Assembly: GCF_027912535.1 (NCBI RefSeq)
Contig: NZ_CP115465.1
Coordinates: 1,344,001-1,408,000, forward strand
From: Brevundimonas sp. NIBR11
GTDB lineage: Bacteria; Pseudomonadota; Alphaproteobacteria; Caulobacterales; Caulobacteraceae
Length of the DNA stretch: 64,000 nt
Direction of reading: 5' to 3'
Each line of letters opens with the position of its first letter. Positions within the stretch are counted from its first letter, which is position 1. The translations under genes were made by a program, and so were the position numbers. Of this stretch, positions 8,923 through 18,800 are shown one piece after another. The notes beneath the pieces were generated by a model. The model worked only from the letters and a program-made list of their open reading frames with translations. It searched no databases and was not told the DNA's origin.

Positions 8923-9789
8923 TTGAGCGCTCCCAACGCCGTCATCACCCTTTCCGGCAATGGCATCAAGACGCCGGTCTTCATCGGCGGCGGCGCCCGC
9001 ATCGCGATCATCGCCGGCCCCTGCCAGCTGGAGAGCCGCCAGCACGCCCTGGAGATGGCCCACGCCTTGAAGGAAATCGGCGAGCGGCTGAATGTCGGCA
9101 TCATCTACAAGACCAGCTTCGACAAGGCGAACAGGACCAGCGCCAACGCCGCTCGCGGCTTCGGTCTGGAGGGCTCCCTGCCGATCTTCGCCGAGATCCG
9201 CGAAACCCTCGGCCTGCCGGTCCTGACCGACGTCCATTCCGAGGAACAAGCCCGCATCGCCGGCGAGGTCGTGGATGTGCTCCAGATCCCCGCCTTCCTC
9301 AGCCGCCAGACCGACCTGCTGCTGGCCGCCGCCGCCACGGGCAAGGCGATCAACATCAAGAAGGGCCAATTCCTGGCCCCTTGGGATATGAAGAACGTCA
9401 TCGCCAAGGTCACCGGCGCGGGCAATCCGAACGTCATGGCCTGCGAGCGCGGGGCCAGCTTCGGCTACAATACTCTGGTCTCAGACATGCGCGCCCTGCC
9501 GATCCTGCGCGAGATCGGCTGCCCCGTGGTGTTCGACGCGACCCACTCCGTGCAGCAGCCGGGCGGTCAGGGCACCTCCTCGGGTGGCCAGCGGGAGTTC
9601 GTGCCGGTCCTGGCCCGCGCGGCCGTGGCCGTCGGCGTCGACGCCGTCTTCATGGAGACGCACCAGGACCCCGACCACGCCCCCTCTGACGGGCCCAATA
9701 TGGTGCCCCTGAACCAGTTCGAGGGTCTGGTCGCCGAACTGCTGGCCTATGACGACCTGTCCAAGGCGCGGATGGCGAAAGCGGCCTGA
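8923..9789 (+). CDS. kdsA: 3-deoxy-8-phosphooctulonate synthase
   Basis: Cytosolic aldol-type condensation of phosphoenolpyruvate with arabinose 5-phosphate to KDO 8-phosphate, the first committed step to LPS inner-core KDO. 288 residues, full length. The motifs are [57 protein letters not shown] and [13 protein letters not shown], all typical KdsA active-site segments. It appears to start at a TTG (8923) with AAAGAGG nine bases upstream. No in-frame ATG or GTG gives a better N terminus. It begins a same-strand LPS run, with hldE 18 bases downstream. Confidence 0.93.
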   Translation: MSAPNAVITLSGNGIKTPVFIGGGARIAIIAGPCQLESRQHALEMAHALKEIGERLNVGIIYKTSFDKANRTSANAARGFGLEGSLPIFAEIRETLGLPVLTDVHSEEQARIAGEVVDVLQIPAFLSRQTDLLLAAAATGKAINIKKGQFLAPWDMKNVIAKVTGAGNPNVMACERGASFGYNTLVSDMRALPILREIGCPVVFDATHSVQQPGGQGTSSGGQREFVPVLARAAVAVGVDAVFMETHQDPDHAPSDGPNMVPLNQFEGLVAELLAYDDLSKARMAKAA

Positions 9790-9807
9790 ATCCGTTAGGC
9801 CAAGGCG

Positions 9808-11280
9808 ATGGTTGATCGCACCCTGGACCTCGGCGCCCTGCAAAGCCTGCTCGATCGCGCGCGCGATCAGACGGTGGCCTGCGTCGGCGACTTGATGCTG
9901 GATCGCTATGTCTATGGCGAAGTAAGCCGCATCTCGCCCGAGGCCCCGATCCCGGTCCTGCGCTCGCGTCGCACCGTGTCCATGCCCGGCGGCGTGGGCA
10001 ATGTGGCGAGGAACGTCGCGGCCCTGGGCGGTCTCGCCCGTCTCGGCGGCGTGACCGGCGCGGACGCGGCCGGCGACGACCTGGCCAGACTGATCGCGGT
10101 CGAGGACCGGGTCGAGGATTTCATCGACCGTAGCGGCCCCGCCGGCACCATCGTCAAGACCCGCTTTGTCTCCGGCGGCCAGCAACTGATGCGCCTCGAC
10201 GAGGAGGAAGTCGCCGTCGGAGCCTTCGCCCGCGAGGACGTGTTTTCAGGCGCTTCCGCCATTCTTCTATCGGATTATGCCAAGGGCGTGGTGACCGAAC
10301 GGCTGATCCGTTCGGCCCTTTACCAAGCGCAGCAGACCGGCGCCGTGATCATCGTCGATCCCAAGGGCCGCGACTTCGCCCGCTATGGCGCGGTCGATCT
10401 GATCAAGCCAAACGCCTCCGAACTGGCCGGCGCCACCGGCCTGCCGGTGGAGACCGACGCCGAGATCGAGACGGCTCTGCAAACTCTTCTCGCCGCCACG
10501 ACGGCGAAAGCCATCGTCGTCACTCGGGCCGGCAAGGGGATGAGCCTGATGCGGCGAGGCGAGGGGGCGCAGCATTTCCCCGGCCGCGCGCGCGAGGTGT
10601 TCGACGTCTCCGGCGCCGGCGACACCGGTTTGGCGGCGCTCGGTTTGGCGCTCGGCGCGGGCGCGTCGCTGGAACAGGCGGTGCAACTCGCTATCCTCGC
10701 CTCGGGCGTCGTGGTCGGTAAGAGCGGCACGGCCGTCGTTTCGCCCGCCGAACTGATCGAGGCCGAGATGAGCCAGCACGCCGGCGCGGCCCTGGCCAAG
10801 GTCGCGGCGCTGGACGACCTCGCAGCCGAGGTCGAAGCCTGGCGCCGTCAGGGGCTGAAGGTCGGCTTCACCAACGGCTGTTTCGACATCCTTCACCGCG
10901 GCCACGTCGCCTATTTGGTCCAGGCCCGCAGCTGGTGCGACCGACTGGTCGTAGCTCTGAACACCGACGCATCTGTGCGCAGGCTCAAAGGCGATGGCCG
11001 CCCGGTGAACGACCTCGACAGCCGCGCCGTGGTCATCGGCGGCCTGGCCAGCGTGGACCGCGTCACCTCCTTCGATGACCCGACGCCTCTGGCCCTGATC
11101 GAACGCCTGCGGCCCGACGTCCTGATCAAGGGGGCGGACTACACGCGCGAGGGCGTGGTCGGCGGCGATCTGGTCGAAAGCTGGGGTGGCGAAGTCAAAC
11201 TGGCCGAGTTCGCCGACGGCTATTCCACAACCCGGACCATCGCCAAGATGACCGAAAGCGCTCTGGGAGAAGCCGGCTGA
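9808..11280 (+). CDS. hldE: bifunctional heptose-7-phosphate kinase / heptose-1-phosphate adenylyltransferase
   Basis: 490-residue fusion that performs two non-adjacent steps of ADP-heptose synthesis for the LPS inner core. The PfkB-type kinase domain (about 1-320) shows GDLMLDRYVYG, the MPGGVGNVARN substrate motif and the catalytic anion-hole GAGDT. The nucleotidyltransferase domain (about 350-490) begins with FTNGCFDILHRGHV, holding the HxGH motif, and contains NDLDSRAVVIGGL and LIKGADYTREGVVGG. The stop overlaps the hldD start by one base (TGATG), which implies translational coupling. Confidence 0.95.
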   Translation: MVDRTLDLGALQSLLDRARDQTVACVGDLMLDRYVYGEVSRISPEAPIPVLRSRRTVSMPGGVGNVARNVAALGGLARLGGVTGADAAGDDLARLIAVEDRVEDFIDRSGPAGTIVKTRFVSGGQQLMRLDEEEVAVGAFAREDVFSGASAILLSDYAKGVVTERLIRSALYQAQQTGAVIIVDPKGRDFARYGAVDLIKPNASELAGATGLPVETDAEIETALQTLLAATTAKAIVVTRAGKGMSLMRRGEGAQHFPGRAREVFDVSGAGDTGLAALGLALGAGASLEQAVQLAILASGVVVGKSGTAVVSPAELIEAEMSQHAGAALAKVAALDDLAAEVEAWRRQGLKVGFTNGCFDILHRGHVAYLVQARSWCDRLVVALNTDASVRRLKGDGRPVNDLDSRAVVIGGLASVDRVTSFDDPTPLALIERLRPDVLIKGADYTREGVVGGDLVESWGGEVKLAEFADGYSTTRTIAKMTESALGEAG

Positions 11281-12278
11281 TGCGCCGCACGATCATGGTC
11301 ACCGGCGGCGCCGGCTTCATCGGCTCCAACGTCGTCTCGCGCCTTTGCGCCGAGGACCGCTGGGACGTCGTCGTCTGCGACCGGCTGGAGGGCGCCGACC
11401 TCGGCAAGTGGCGTAACATCGCCAAGTCGGCCATCGCCGATTTCTGGCACCCGGAAGAGCTGTTCGCCCAGCTTGAGCGCCACGCCGACCGGGTCGACGC
11501 CATCGTCCATATGGGCGCCATTTCCTCGACGACCGAGCAGGACGCCGACCTGATCCTGCGCACCAACTTCAGCCTGTCGCGCGACATCTGGGACTGGTGC
11601 GCCCTGAACGATGCGCGGATGATCTACGCTTCCTCGGCCGCCACTTATGGTGACGGCGAGGCGGGGTTCGAGGATGCCGACGATCTTGCGTCGATCTCGA
11701 AGCTCCAGCCGCTAAACGCCTATGGTTATTCGAAGAAACTGTTCGACCAATATGCGGTGCGCGAGGCGTCTCGGGACCATGCCCCGCGCCAGTGGGCCGG
11801 CCTGAAATTCTTCAACGTCTATGGCCCCAACGAGGGCCACAAGGGCGGAATGAAGTCGGTCATCGCCCAGATCTGGCCCAAGGTCGCGGCCGGCGAGACC
11901 GTCAGCCTTTTCCGCTCGCATAATCCCGACTACGCCGACGGCGGCCAGCTGCGCGACTTCGTCTTCGTGGACGACGTGGTGGACATCATCGACTGGCTGC
12001 TGTGCACGCCCGAGGTCAGCGGCATCTTCAACGCGGGATCGGGACAGGCGCGGTCCTTCCTCGACCTCGCCAACGCCACCTTCGCCGCCGCCGGCAAGGA
12101 CCCCGCCGTCGCCTATATCGACATGCCCGAGGTCATCCGCGACCGATACCAGTATTTCACCGAAGCGAAGATGGATCGCGTCCGCGCCCTCGGCTTCGGC
12201 GGCCAATCGACGCCGCTGGAGGAAGGCGTGCGCCGCTACGTTCAGTCCTTCCTGTCCCAGCCGGATTCCTATCGGTGA
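11280..12278 (+). CDS. hldD: ADP-L-glycero-D-manno-heptose 6-epimerase
   Basis: 332-residue short-chain dehydrogenase/reductase epimerase converting ADP-D,D-heptose to ADP-L,D-heptose. The NAD(P)-binding GGAGFIGSNVV is at the N terminus, with MGAISSTTEQD and the catalytic Tyr-Lys in AYGYSKKLFDQ. C-terminal FNVYGPNEGHKGGMKSV is a typical HldD segment. It is translationally coupled to hldE (TGATG) and to the next gene (GTGA overlap, 12275-12278). The three sugar genes kdsA-hldE-hldD form one transcription unit. Confidence 0.94.
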   Translation: MRRTIMVTGGAGFIGSNVVSRLCAEDRWDVVVCDRLEGADLGKWRNIAKSAIADFWHPEELFAQLERHADRVDAIVHMGAISSTTEQDADLILRTNFSLSRDIWDWCALNDARMIYASSAATYGDGEAGFEDADDLASISKLQPLNAYGYSKKLFDQYAVREASRDHAPRQWAGLKFFNVYGPNEGHKGGMKSVIAQIWPKVAAGETVSLFRSHNPDYADGGQLRDFVFVDDVVDIIDWLLCTPEVSGIFNAGSGQARSFLDLANATFAAAGKDPAVAYIDMPEVIRDRYQYFTEAKMDRVRALGFGGQSTPLEEGVRRYVQSFLSQPDSYR

Positions 12279-13381
12279 AACTGCCGCGCCTGACCTTTCG
12301 CCAGACGATCGGCTGGACGGGCTTCTTCATCGTCTTCCTGCTGGCGGCCGCAGTGGCCGTCTGGCGCGGCGACATCCTGAAGGCCGGTCTGGACCCGCAG
12401 ATTCCGTTCCAGACCTACGACCCGCCGCCTGCGCCGAACTACGCCTCGGCAGACGCCTGGGCCATGAAGGAGGTGCGGGCCCCAACCTCTGGCCCCGCCG
12501 CCGTATTCTTCCTGCACTCGACCACCTTCGACGGCGGCGCCGACTGGAACGGGCAGATCGGCGATTCTCGAGCCGACGCCTATCTGGATCGGGTCGTCAT
12601 ACCCAACTACGCCGGGCCGTTCGCCCGCGCCGGGGCCATCAGCCTGCCGCGCTATCGACAGGCCTCGCTCTACACCCGCCTGACCCTGCGCGACGACGCC
12701 CGTGACGCCCGCGCCTTCGCCTATGCCGACGCGCTGGCCGCCTTTAACGCCTGGCTGGCCGATCACCCGACCGGGCCGCTGGTCCTGGCCGGGGTGGAGC
12801 AGGGCGGCGAACTGATCGACCGGCTGGTGCGCGAGCGGGTCGCCAACGACCCGGCGGTCCGCAGCCGGATCGTGGCGGTCTACATGATCGACGTCATCGC
12901 GGCGGTCGAGAATCTCGCCCCCACCGTGCCCGCCTGCGCCACGGCGACCAGCATCGGCTGCGTCGTCGGCTGGTCCCAGGTCGGCGACCAGAACGAAGGC
13001 GCCGCCCACCGCCGCCTGCGCCGCGCATTGGTCTGGGACAACGCAGGACGACTGGTCGAGCTTAACGGTCGCGCGCCTCTGTGCGTGAACCCGGTCAGCG
13101 GTGCGACCGGAGCTGCCGCCGTTCCCGCCCGGCTGCACCACGGAGCCGCCAACGCGACGGGCCTCGAATGGGGCGTGCGCCCGGCATTCATCGACCGCGC
13201 TGTGGCCACCCGCTGCGTCAACGGCATCCTGCGTCACACCGAGCTGACGACGGAGTCCTTCAAGGAGGTCGGCAACTGGGCGGATCGCCGGAAAGCCCGC
13301 CAATACAATCTGTTCTACGCCGACATTGAAGCCGACGTTGAGCGGCGCCTGAACGTCTGGGAAGCGTCCAACGCCTCCTAG
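12275..13381 (+). CDS. DUF3089 membrane-anchored alpha/beta-hydrolase-like protein, nucleophile replaced
   Basis: 368 residues with one N-terminal signal-anchor (about 13-32), so probably periplasmic and membrane-tethered. The body resembles DUF3089 proteins, which have an alpha/beta hydrolase fold, for example VFFLHSTTFDGGADWNG and YNLFYADIEADVERR. The expected nucleophile elbow GxSxG reads GVEQG (173-177), with Glu175 at the serine position. Catalysis by the usual mechanism is therefore doubtful unless this subgroup uses another residue. The start GTG at 12275 overlaps the hldD stop (GTGA). Its coupling to the LPS genes hints at an envelope role, which is inference. Its TAG stop shares the tetranucleotide CTAG with convergent recG. 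Confidence 0.75.
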   Translation: MKLPRLTFRQTIGWTGFFIVFLLAAAVAVWRGDILKAGLDPQIPFQTYDPPPAPNYASADAWAMKEVRAPTSGPAAVFFLHSTTFDGGADWNGQIGDSRADAYLDRVVIPNYAGPFARAGAISLPRYRQASLYTRLTLRDDARDARAFAYADALAAFNAWLADHPTGPLVLAGVEQGGELIDRLVRERVANDPAVRSRIVAVYMIDVIAAVENLAPTVPACATATSIGCVVGWSQVGDQNEGAAHRRLRRALVWDNAGRLVELNGRAPLCVNPVSGATGAAAVPARLHHGAANATGLEWGVRPAFIDRAVATRCVNGILRHTELTTESFKEVGNWADRRKARQYNLFYADIEADVERRLNVWEASNAS

Positions 13382-15480
13382 TCGAGGCCGCCCCGGTCGG
13401 TCCGCCAGTCGAACAAGGCCTCTAGCACCCGGATCGCCTCGCCGCGCGGTGTCGTGAGATCGGGATCACGCCCCAGCACCAGCCGTGCATCATCGGCCGC
13501 CGCCAGCAGCAGGCTACGGTGCCGGATCGGATCGGCGAACCGATAGGCCGGGAAGCCGCTCTGCTTCAGCCCCAAGGGATCGCCGCCGCCGCGCAGGCGG
13601 AAATCCTCCTCGGCGATCTCGAACCCGTCCTCGCTGCGACGCAGGGTCTCCAATCGCTCGCGCGCCGTCTCCCCGAGCCCCCCGTCGGTCCCGCCATACA
13701 GCAGGATGCAGGCGCTCGACTTCGCTCCGCGCCCGACCCGCCCGCGCAGCTGATGCAGCTGGGCCAGGCCGAACCGGTCAGCATGTTCGATGACCATGAT
13801 GGTGGCGTTCGGCACGTCAACCCCGACCTCGACCACGGTCGTCGCCACCAGCACCGAGATCCGTCCGTCTGCGAAATCGGCCATGACGGCCTCCCGCTCG
13901 GCGCCCGGCATCTGGCCGTGCGCCAGACCGACCTCGACGCCCAGCAGCCGACGCAGGTCGCGCGCCCGTTCCTCGGCAGCGGCCAGATCGATGGCCTCCG
14001 ACTCGGCCACCAGCGGACAGATCCAGTAGGCCTGCGCCCCGCTCTCGACCGCCGCCTTCAGCCTCTGCGCCACCTCGCCGATCCGGGCGAGCGGCAGGAC
14101 GGCCGTCGAGATCGGCGTCCGACCCGGCGGCTTCTCCATCAGCCGGCTGACCTCCAGTTCGCCGTACTGGGTCAGCTCCAGCGTCCTCGGGATCGGCGTC
14201 GCCGACATGGTGAGCAGGTGCACCCCGCCGACGCGCGGATCGCCCTTGGCCTGCAACCGCGCCCGCTCGTTGACACCGAACCGGTGCTGTTCGTCGATGA
14301 CCGCCAACGCGAGCTTGTCGAACCGCACGGCGTCCTGGAACAGGGCGTGGGTGCCGATGGCCACCCTGGCCTCGCCCGACGCCAGCGCCGCCAACCGGTC
14401 GCGCCGCTCGGTCGGGGTGTCGCGACCGGTCAGCAGGATGGTCGGCGCCCCCGCCGCCTCCAGCATGGGCGCCACTCGCTGATAGTGCTGGCGAGCCAGG
14501 ATTTCCGTCGGCGCCATCAGGGCGGACTGGAAGCCCGCGCTGGCCGCATCGGCCAAGGCCAACGCCGCGACCGCCGTCTTGCCGGAGCCCACATCGCCCT
14601 GCAGCAGGCGCCCCATCTGCTCGCCGGACGCCAGGTCGCGGCGGATCTCGGCCAGCGCCTGCGCCTGCGCCCCGGTCAGGGTGAAGGGCAGGGCGGTCAG
14701 CAGAGCCCCCGACACCGCCCCCGGCGCGATCACCGGCGCCGGCGTGATCTGCCGCGCCCGCTTCCGGCGGGCCAGGGCCAGCTGGTGGGCGAACAACTCG
14801 TCATAAGCGAGACGCTGACGCGGCGCGGCATCGGGCGAAAGGTCCGCCTCGCCCATCGGGGCATGCAGAGCTTCGATCGCCGCGCGCCAGCCCGGCCACC
14901 GCTGGCGCGCGATCCATGCGGCGTCCTGCCACTCTTCCAACTCAGGCGCGACCGCCAGTGCGCCCTGCGCCAACTTCCTCACCACCCGCGACGTCAGACC
15001 CGCCGTCGCCGGATAGACGGGCTCGACGACCGGAATTTCCTCACCCTTGTCCAGCGCCACGATCCAGTCGGGATGGACGATCTGGACCTCGTTGTTGAAC
15101 CGCTCGACCTTTCCGGAGACCAGCCGCCGCACGCCGCGGGGCAGTTGCCGGTCGATATGCTGAGGGCTGCCGCCGAACCAGATCAGGTGGACGAAGCCGG
15201 TTTCGTCAGTGGCCCGCACCTTCAGCGGCACGCCCGGCCGCCCCGGCGCGATCATGCGGTCGATCACGACGTCGAAGATGCCGATTTCGCCTTCGACCGC
15301 ATCGGCCGCATTGGTCCGCCGTCGCGTGATCACCCCCGCCGGCGACAGGAACAGGACGTCGCGCACCAGCGGCCCGGCGAGCTTCTTGATCAACGGTTCC
15401 ACCTTGGCCCCCACGCCCTTTAGGCTGGTGACCTCCGCGAACAGGGGAAAGAGAATCTGGGGCCGCATCGCTGATGACAT
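13378..15480 (-). CDS. recG: ATP-dependent DNA helicase RecG
   Basis: 700-residue monomeric branch-migration helicase that remodels stalled forks and Holliday junctions. The N-terminal wedge/OB domain (about 1-270) includes SLKGVGAKVEPLIKKL. Helicase motif I is GDVGSGKTAVAALAL, motif II is DEQHRFGVNERARL, and motif III is TMSATPIPRTL. The C-terminal lobe holds VVEVGVDVPNATIMVIEHADRFGLAQLHQLRGRVGRG, in motif V/VI form. The start at 15480 has no clear ribosome site. An internal ATG at 15468 is equally possible. It is divergent from sdhE by 61 bases and convergent with DUF3089, sharing CTAG. Confidence 0.94.
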   Translation of the reverse strand: MSSAMRPQILFPLFAEVTSLKGVGAKVEPLIKKLAGPLVRDVLFLSPAGVITRRRTNAADAVEGEIGIFDVVIDRMIAPGRPGVPLKVRATDETGFVHLIWFGGSPQHIDRQLPRGVRRLVSGKVERFNNEVQIVHPDWIVALDKGEEIPVVEPVYPATAGLTSRVVRKLAQGALAVAPELEEWQDAAWIARQRWPGWRAAIEALHAPMGEADLSPDAAPRQRLAYDELFAHQLALARRKRARQITPAPVIAPGAVSGALLTALPFTLTGAQAQALAEIRRDLASGEQMGRLLQGDVGSGKTAVAALALADAASAGFQSALMAPTEILARQHYQRVAPMLEAAGAPTILLTGRDTPTERRDRLAALASGEARVAIGTHALFQDAVRFDKLALAVIDEQHRFGVNERARLQAKGDPRVGGVHLLTMSATPIPRTLELTQYGELEVSRLMEKPPGRTPISTAVLPLARIGEVAQRLKAAVESGAQAYWICPLVAESEAIDLAAAEERARDLRRLLGVEVGLAHGQMPGAEREAVMADFADGRISVLVATTVVEVGVDVPNATIMVIEHADRFGLAQLHQLRGRVGRGAKSSACILLYGGTDGGLGETARERLETLRRSEDGFEIAEEDFRLRGGGDPLGLKQSGFPAYRFADPIRHRSLLLAAADDARLVLGRDPDLTTPRGEAIRVLEALFDWRTDRGGLD

Positions 15481-15541
15481 TAGACGGTGCGGCGACGCTG
15501 GCGAAACGGCCAGCGGGTCGCTATCTCATCGCAACCTTCGA

Positions 15542-15886
15542 ATGACTGACCGGGCAAGGATTCTTGTGGCCGATAACGATGCGCGTGCCGATAGCGAACT
15601 TCACCAGCAGCGGCTGGGCCGGATTACCTTCCGGGCGTGGCGGCGCGGGTTCCGCGAGGCGGACCTGGTGCTCGGCCCCTTCATGGAGCGCGAGGGCGCG
15701 ACCCTCAGCGACGCCGAACTGACCGAACTCGAAGCTCTGCTGGCTGAGGACAACGACCACGAACTCTACGCCTGGATCATCGAGACCAAGCCGACCCCGC
15801 CCGAACACGCCACTATGTTGATGACCAAACTCCGCGCCTTCATGCGCGTCCATGTGGCCGCCGCCGTCGCCGAGGGGGCCGGCTGA
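15542..15886 (+). CDS. sdhE: FAD assembly factor SdhE (succinate dehydrogenase assembly factor 2 family)
   Basis: Small cytosolic flavinylation factor of 114 residues that promotes covalent FAD attachment to SdhA/FrdA. The family hallmark RGxxE is present as R35-G36-F37-R38-E39, inside RAWRRGFREADLVLGPF. C-terminal LLAEDNDHELYAWI matches the conserved LxxxDxxLxxWI segment. The longer frame beginning at 15209 lies antisense to recG and is rejected. ATG 15542 gives the usual family length. The stop overlaps the mfd start by one base (TGATG). The sdhE-mfd order next to recG is familiar in Caulobacterales, from memory. Confidence 0.92.
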   Translation: MTDRARILVADNDARADSELHQQRLGRITFRAWRRGFREADLVLGPFMEREGATLSDAELTELEALLAEDNDHELYAWIIETKPTPPEHATMLMTKLRAFMRVHVAAAVAEGAG

Positions 15887-18800
15887 TGGACGCGCAGATC
15901 AAACGCACCGATCACGAATTGGGCGGCGCGCCCGAGGGTCTGGACGCCCTGGTCGTCGCCGATCGGCTGAAGGCGTCCGGCGGGGTCGGCGTCTTCGTGG
16001 CGCGCGATTTCTCGCGCTCGACCGCCTTCGTGCAGGCCTTCCAGTTCTTCGCCAAGGACATTGAGGTCGTCGAGTTTCCGGCCTGGGACTGTCTCCCCTA
16101 CGACCGGCTGAGCCCGACGTCGGGCGTCTCCGCCGAGCGGATGGCTGCGCTGACCGCCTTGGCCAAACGCAGCCTCGATGACCGCAGCCCGATGCTGGTC
16201 GTCACGACCGTGGCTGCCGCGACGCAGCGCACGCCGCCGCGTGAGGCCACCTTCGCCGCCAGCTTCGAGGCTCGCGTCGGTCGCGATCTCGATACGCAGG
16301 CGCTGGAAACCTATTTCACCACCAACGGCTACATGCGCGCCTCGACCGTCAACGAGCGCGGCGAGTACGCCATCCGGGGCGGGGTCATCGACGTCTTCCC
16401 GCCAGGGTTCGACGAGCCGGTCCGCCTCGACATGTTCGGGTCGGAGTTGGAGTCCATCCGCACCTTCGATCCGGCGACCCAGCGTTCGACCGGCACTCGC
16501 ACCGAGGTGTCGCTGTCGCCCGTGTCCGAAGCCCTGCTGGATGCGGAGACCGTCAGCCGGTTCCGCACCGGATACCTGAACCTGTTCGGCGCGCCCGGTG
16601 ACGATCCCCTCTATGCGACCATCAGCGAGGGCGCGCGGCGTCAGGGCATGGAGCACTGGATCCCGCTGCTGTACGACCGACTGGAGACCCTGTTCGACTA
16701 TCTGCCGGACGACGCGACCCTGTTCCTCGACCATCAGGCCGAAGCCGCCCGCGCCGACCGCTGGAACCTGACCAAGGACGCCTACGAAGCCCGTCAGGAA
16801 GCATCGAAGGCCAAGGGCGGGGCCGCCAATCGCGCCCTGCCGCCGGAACGCCTTTACCTGCCCGACGCAGACTGGAACTCGGCCTTGGCCGGTCGCGCCG
16901 TGCGCCGCCTGACGCCGTTCTACGCGGCGGCCGAGGATGGCGGCGGCAATCTGGGCCGCACCTTCGCTGCCGAGCGAGCGCAGGACAGCGTCAATCTGTT
17001 CGCCGCCGTCGCCGATCACGCGCAGAAACTGAAGGCCGAGGGCAAGCGCGTCCTGTTCGCCTCCTGGACCGAGGGCTCGTCCGATCGCCTCGGCGTCATG
17101 ATGGCGGACCACGGGCTGGAGCATGTCGTCGCCGTGCGTGACTGGGCCGATGTCCAGAAGGCGTCGAAAGACCTTTACTTGCGCGCCGTCCTGCCAGTGG
17201 AGCATGGCTTCACGACCGGCGACCTGGCCGTCATCTCCGAGACGGATATCCTCGGCGACCGTCTGGCGCGTCCGAAGAAGAAGCGCCGGGCGTCGAACTT
17301 CCTCGCCGAGGCCTCGGCCCTGACGACCGGCGATCTGGTCGTCCACCTGGACCACGGCATCGGCCGCTACGAGGGGCTGAAGACGCTGGAGATCCAGGAG
17401 GCGCCGCACGACTGCCTCGAACTAATCTATGCCGGTGACAGCAAGCTCTATCTTCCTGTTGAAAACATTGACCTTCTGACCCGCTACGGCGCAGAATCCG
17501 AGGGCGTCCAGCTCGACCGGCTTGGCGGCGCGGGCTGGCAGGCGCGGAAGGCCAAGGCCAAGGCCCGTCTGCGCGACATGGCCGAGGGTCTGATCGCCCT
17601 CGCCGCCAAGCGCGCGCTCAGGGTCGGGGAGGCCGTCACCCCGCCGGCTGGGCTGTTCGACGAGTTCTGCGCCCGCTTCCCCTATGAGGAAACGGACGAT
17701 CAGCTGAACGCCATCGGCGACGTGCTGGAGGATCTCGGCAAGGGCGTGCCGATGGACCGGCTGATCTGCGGCGACGTCGGCTTCGGCAAGACCGAGGTCG
17801 CCATCCGCGCCGCCTTCGTCGTCGCCATGTCGGGGCAACAGGTGGCCATCGTCTGCCCGACGACGCTCCTGGCTCGCCAGCATTTCAAGACCTTCTCCGA
17901 ACGCTTCGCCGGCTGGCCGATCAAGGTCCGCCACCTGTCGCGCATGGTCACCGCCAAGGACGCCGCCGAAACGCGGGCGGGCCTGAAGGACGGCTCGTTC
18001 GAGATCGTCGTCGGCACCCATGCCGTCCTGGCCGAACAGGTCGGGTTCAAGGACCTCGGCCTCGTCATCGTCGACGAAGAGCAGCACTTCGGCGTCAAGC
18101 ACAAGGAGAAGCTCAAGTCTCTCCGCGCCGACGTCCACCTGCTGACCCTGACCGCGACCCCCATTCCGCGCACGCTTCAGATGGCCCTGTCCGGCATCCG
18201 GGAGATGTCGATCATCGCCACGCCGCCAGTCGATCGCCTGGCCGTGCGGACCTATGTCGCGCCCTGGGATCCGGTCATGGTCCGCGAGGCCCTGCTGCGC
18301 GAGAAATATCGGGGCGGTCAGGCCTTCTACGTCTGTCCGCGCCTGTCGGACCTGCCGGACATCGAGGAATTCCTCCGCGTCCAGGTGCCGGAGATCAAGT
18401 TCGTGGTCGGTCACGGCCAGATGAGCCCGACCCAGCTCGAAGACGTGATGAGCGCCTTCTACGACGGCTCCTACGACGTGCTGGTCTCGACCACCATCGT
18501 GGAGAGCGGCATCGACATTCCAACCGCCAACACTCTGATCGTGCACCGCGCCGACATGTTCGGCCTGGCCCAACTGCACCAGATCCGGGGACGCATCGGC
18601 CGCTCCAAGGCTCGCGCCTTCGCCTATCTCACCGTCGATCCGAAGCGGCCGATGACCCTGTCGGCCGAGCGGCGTCTGCAGGTGCTCCAGTCGCTCGACA
18701 ACTTGGGCGCCGGCTTCCAGCTGGCGAGCCACGACCTCGATCAGCGCGGCGGCGGCAACCTGCTGGGCGACGAGCAGTCGGGCCACATTCGCGAGGTCGG

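Noticed and set aside
13519..15423. 634-codon open frame on + strand opposite recG
   Set aside because: Arg/Gln/His-rich translation with no family, fully antisense to a clear recG. Typical of GC-rich shadow frames.
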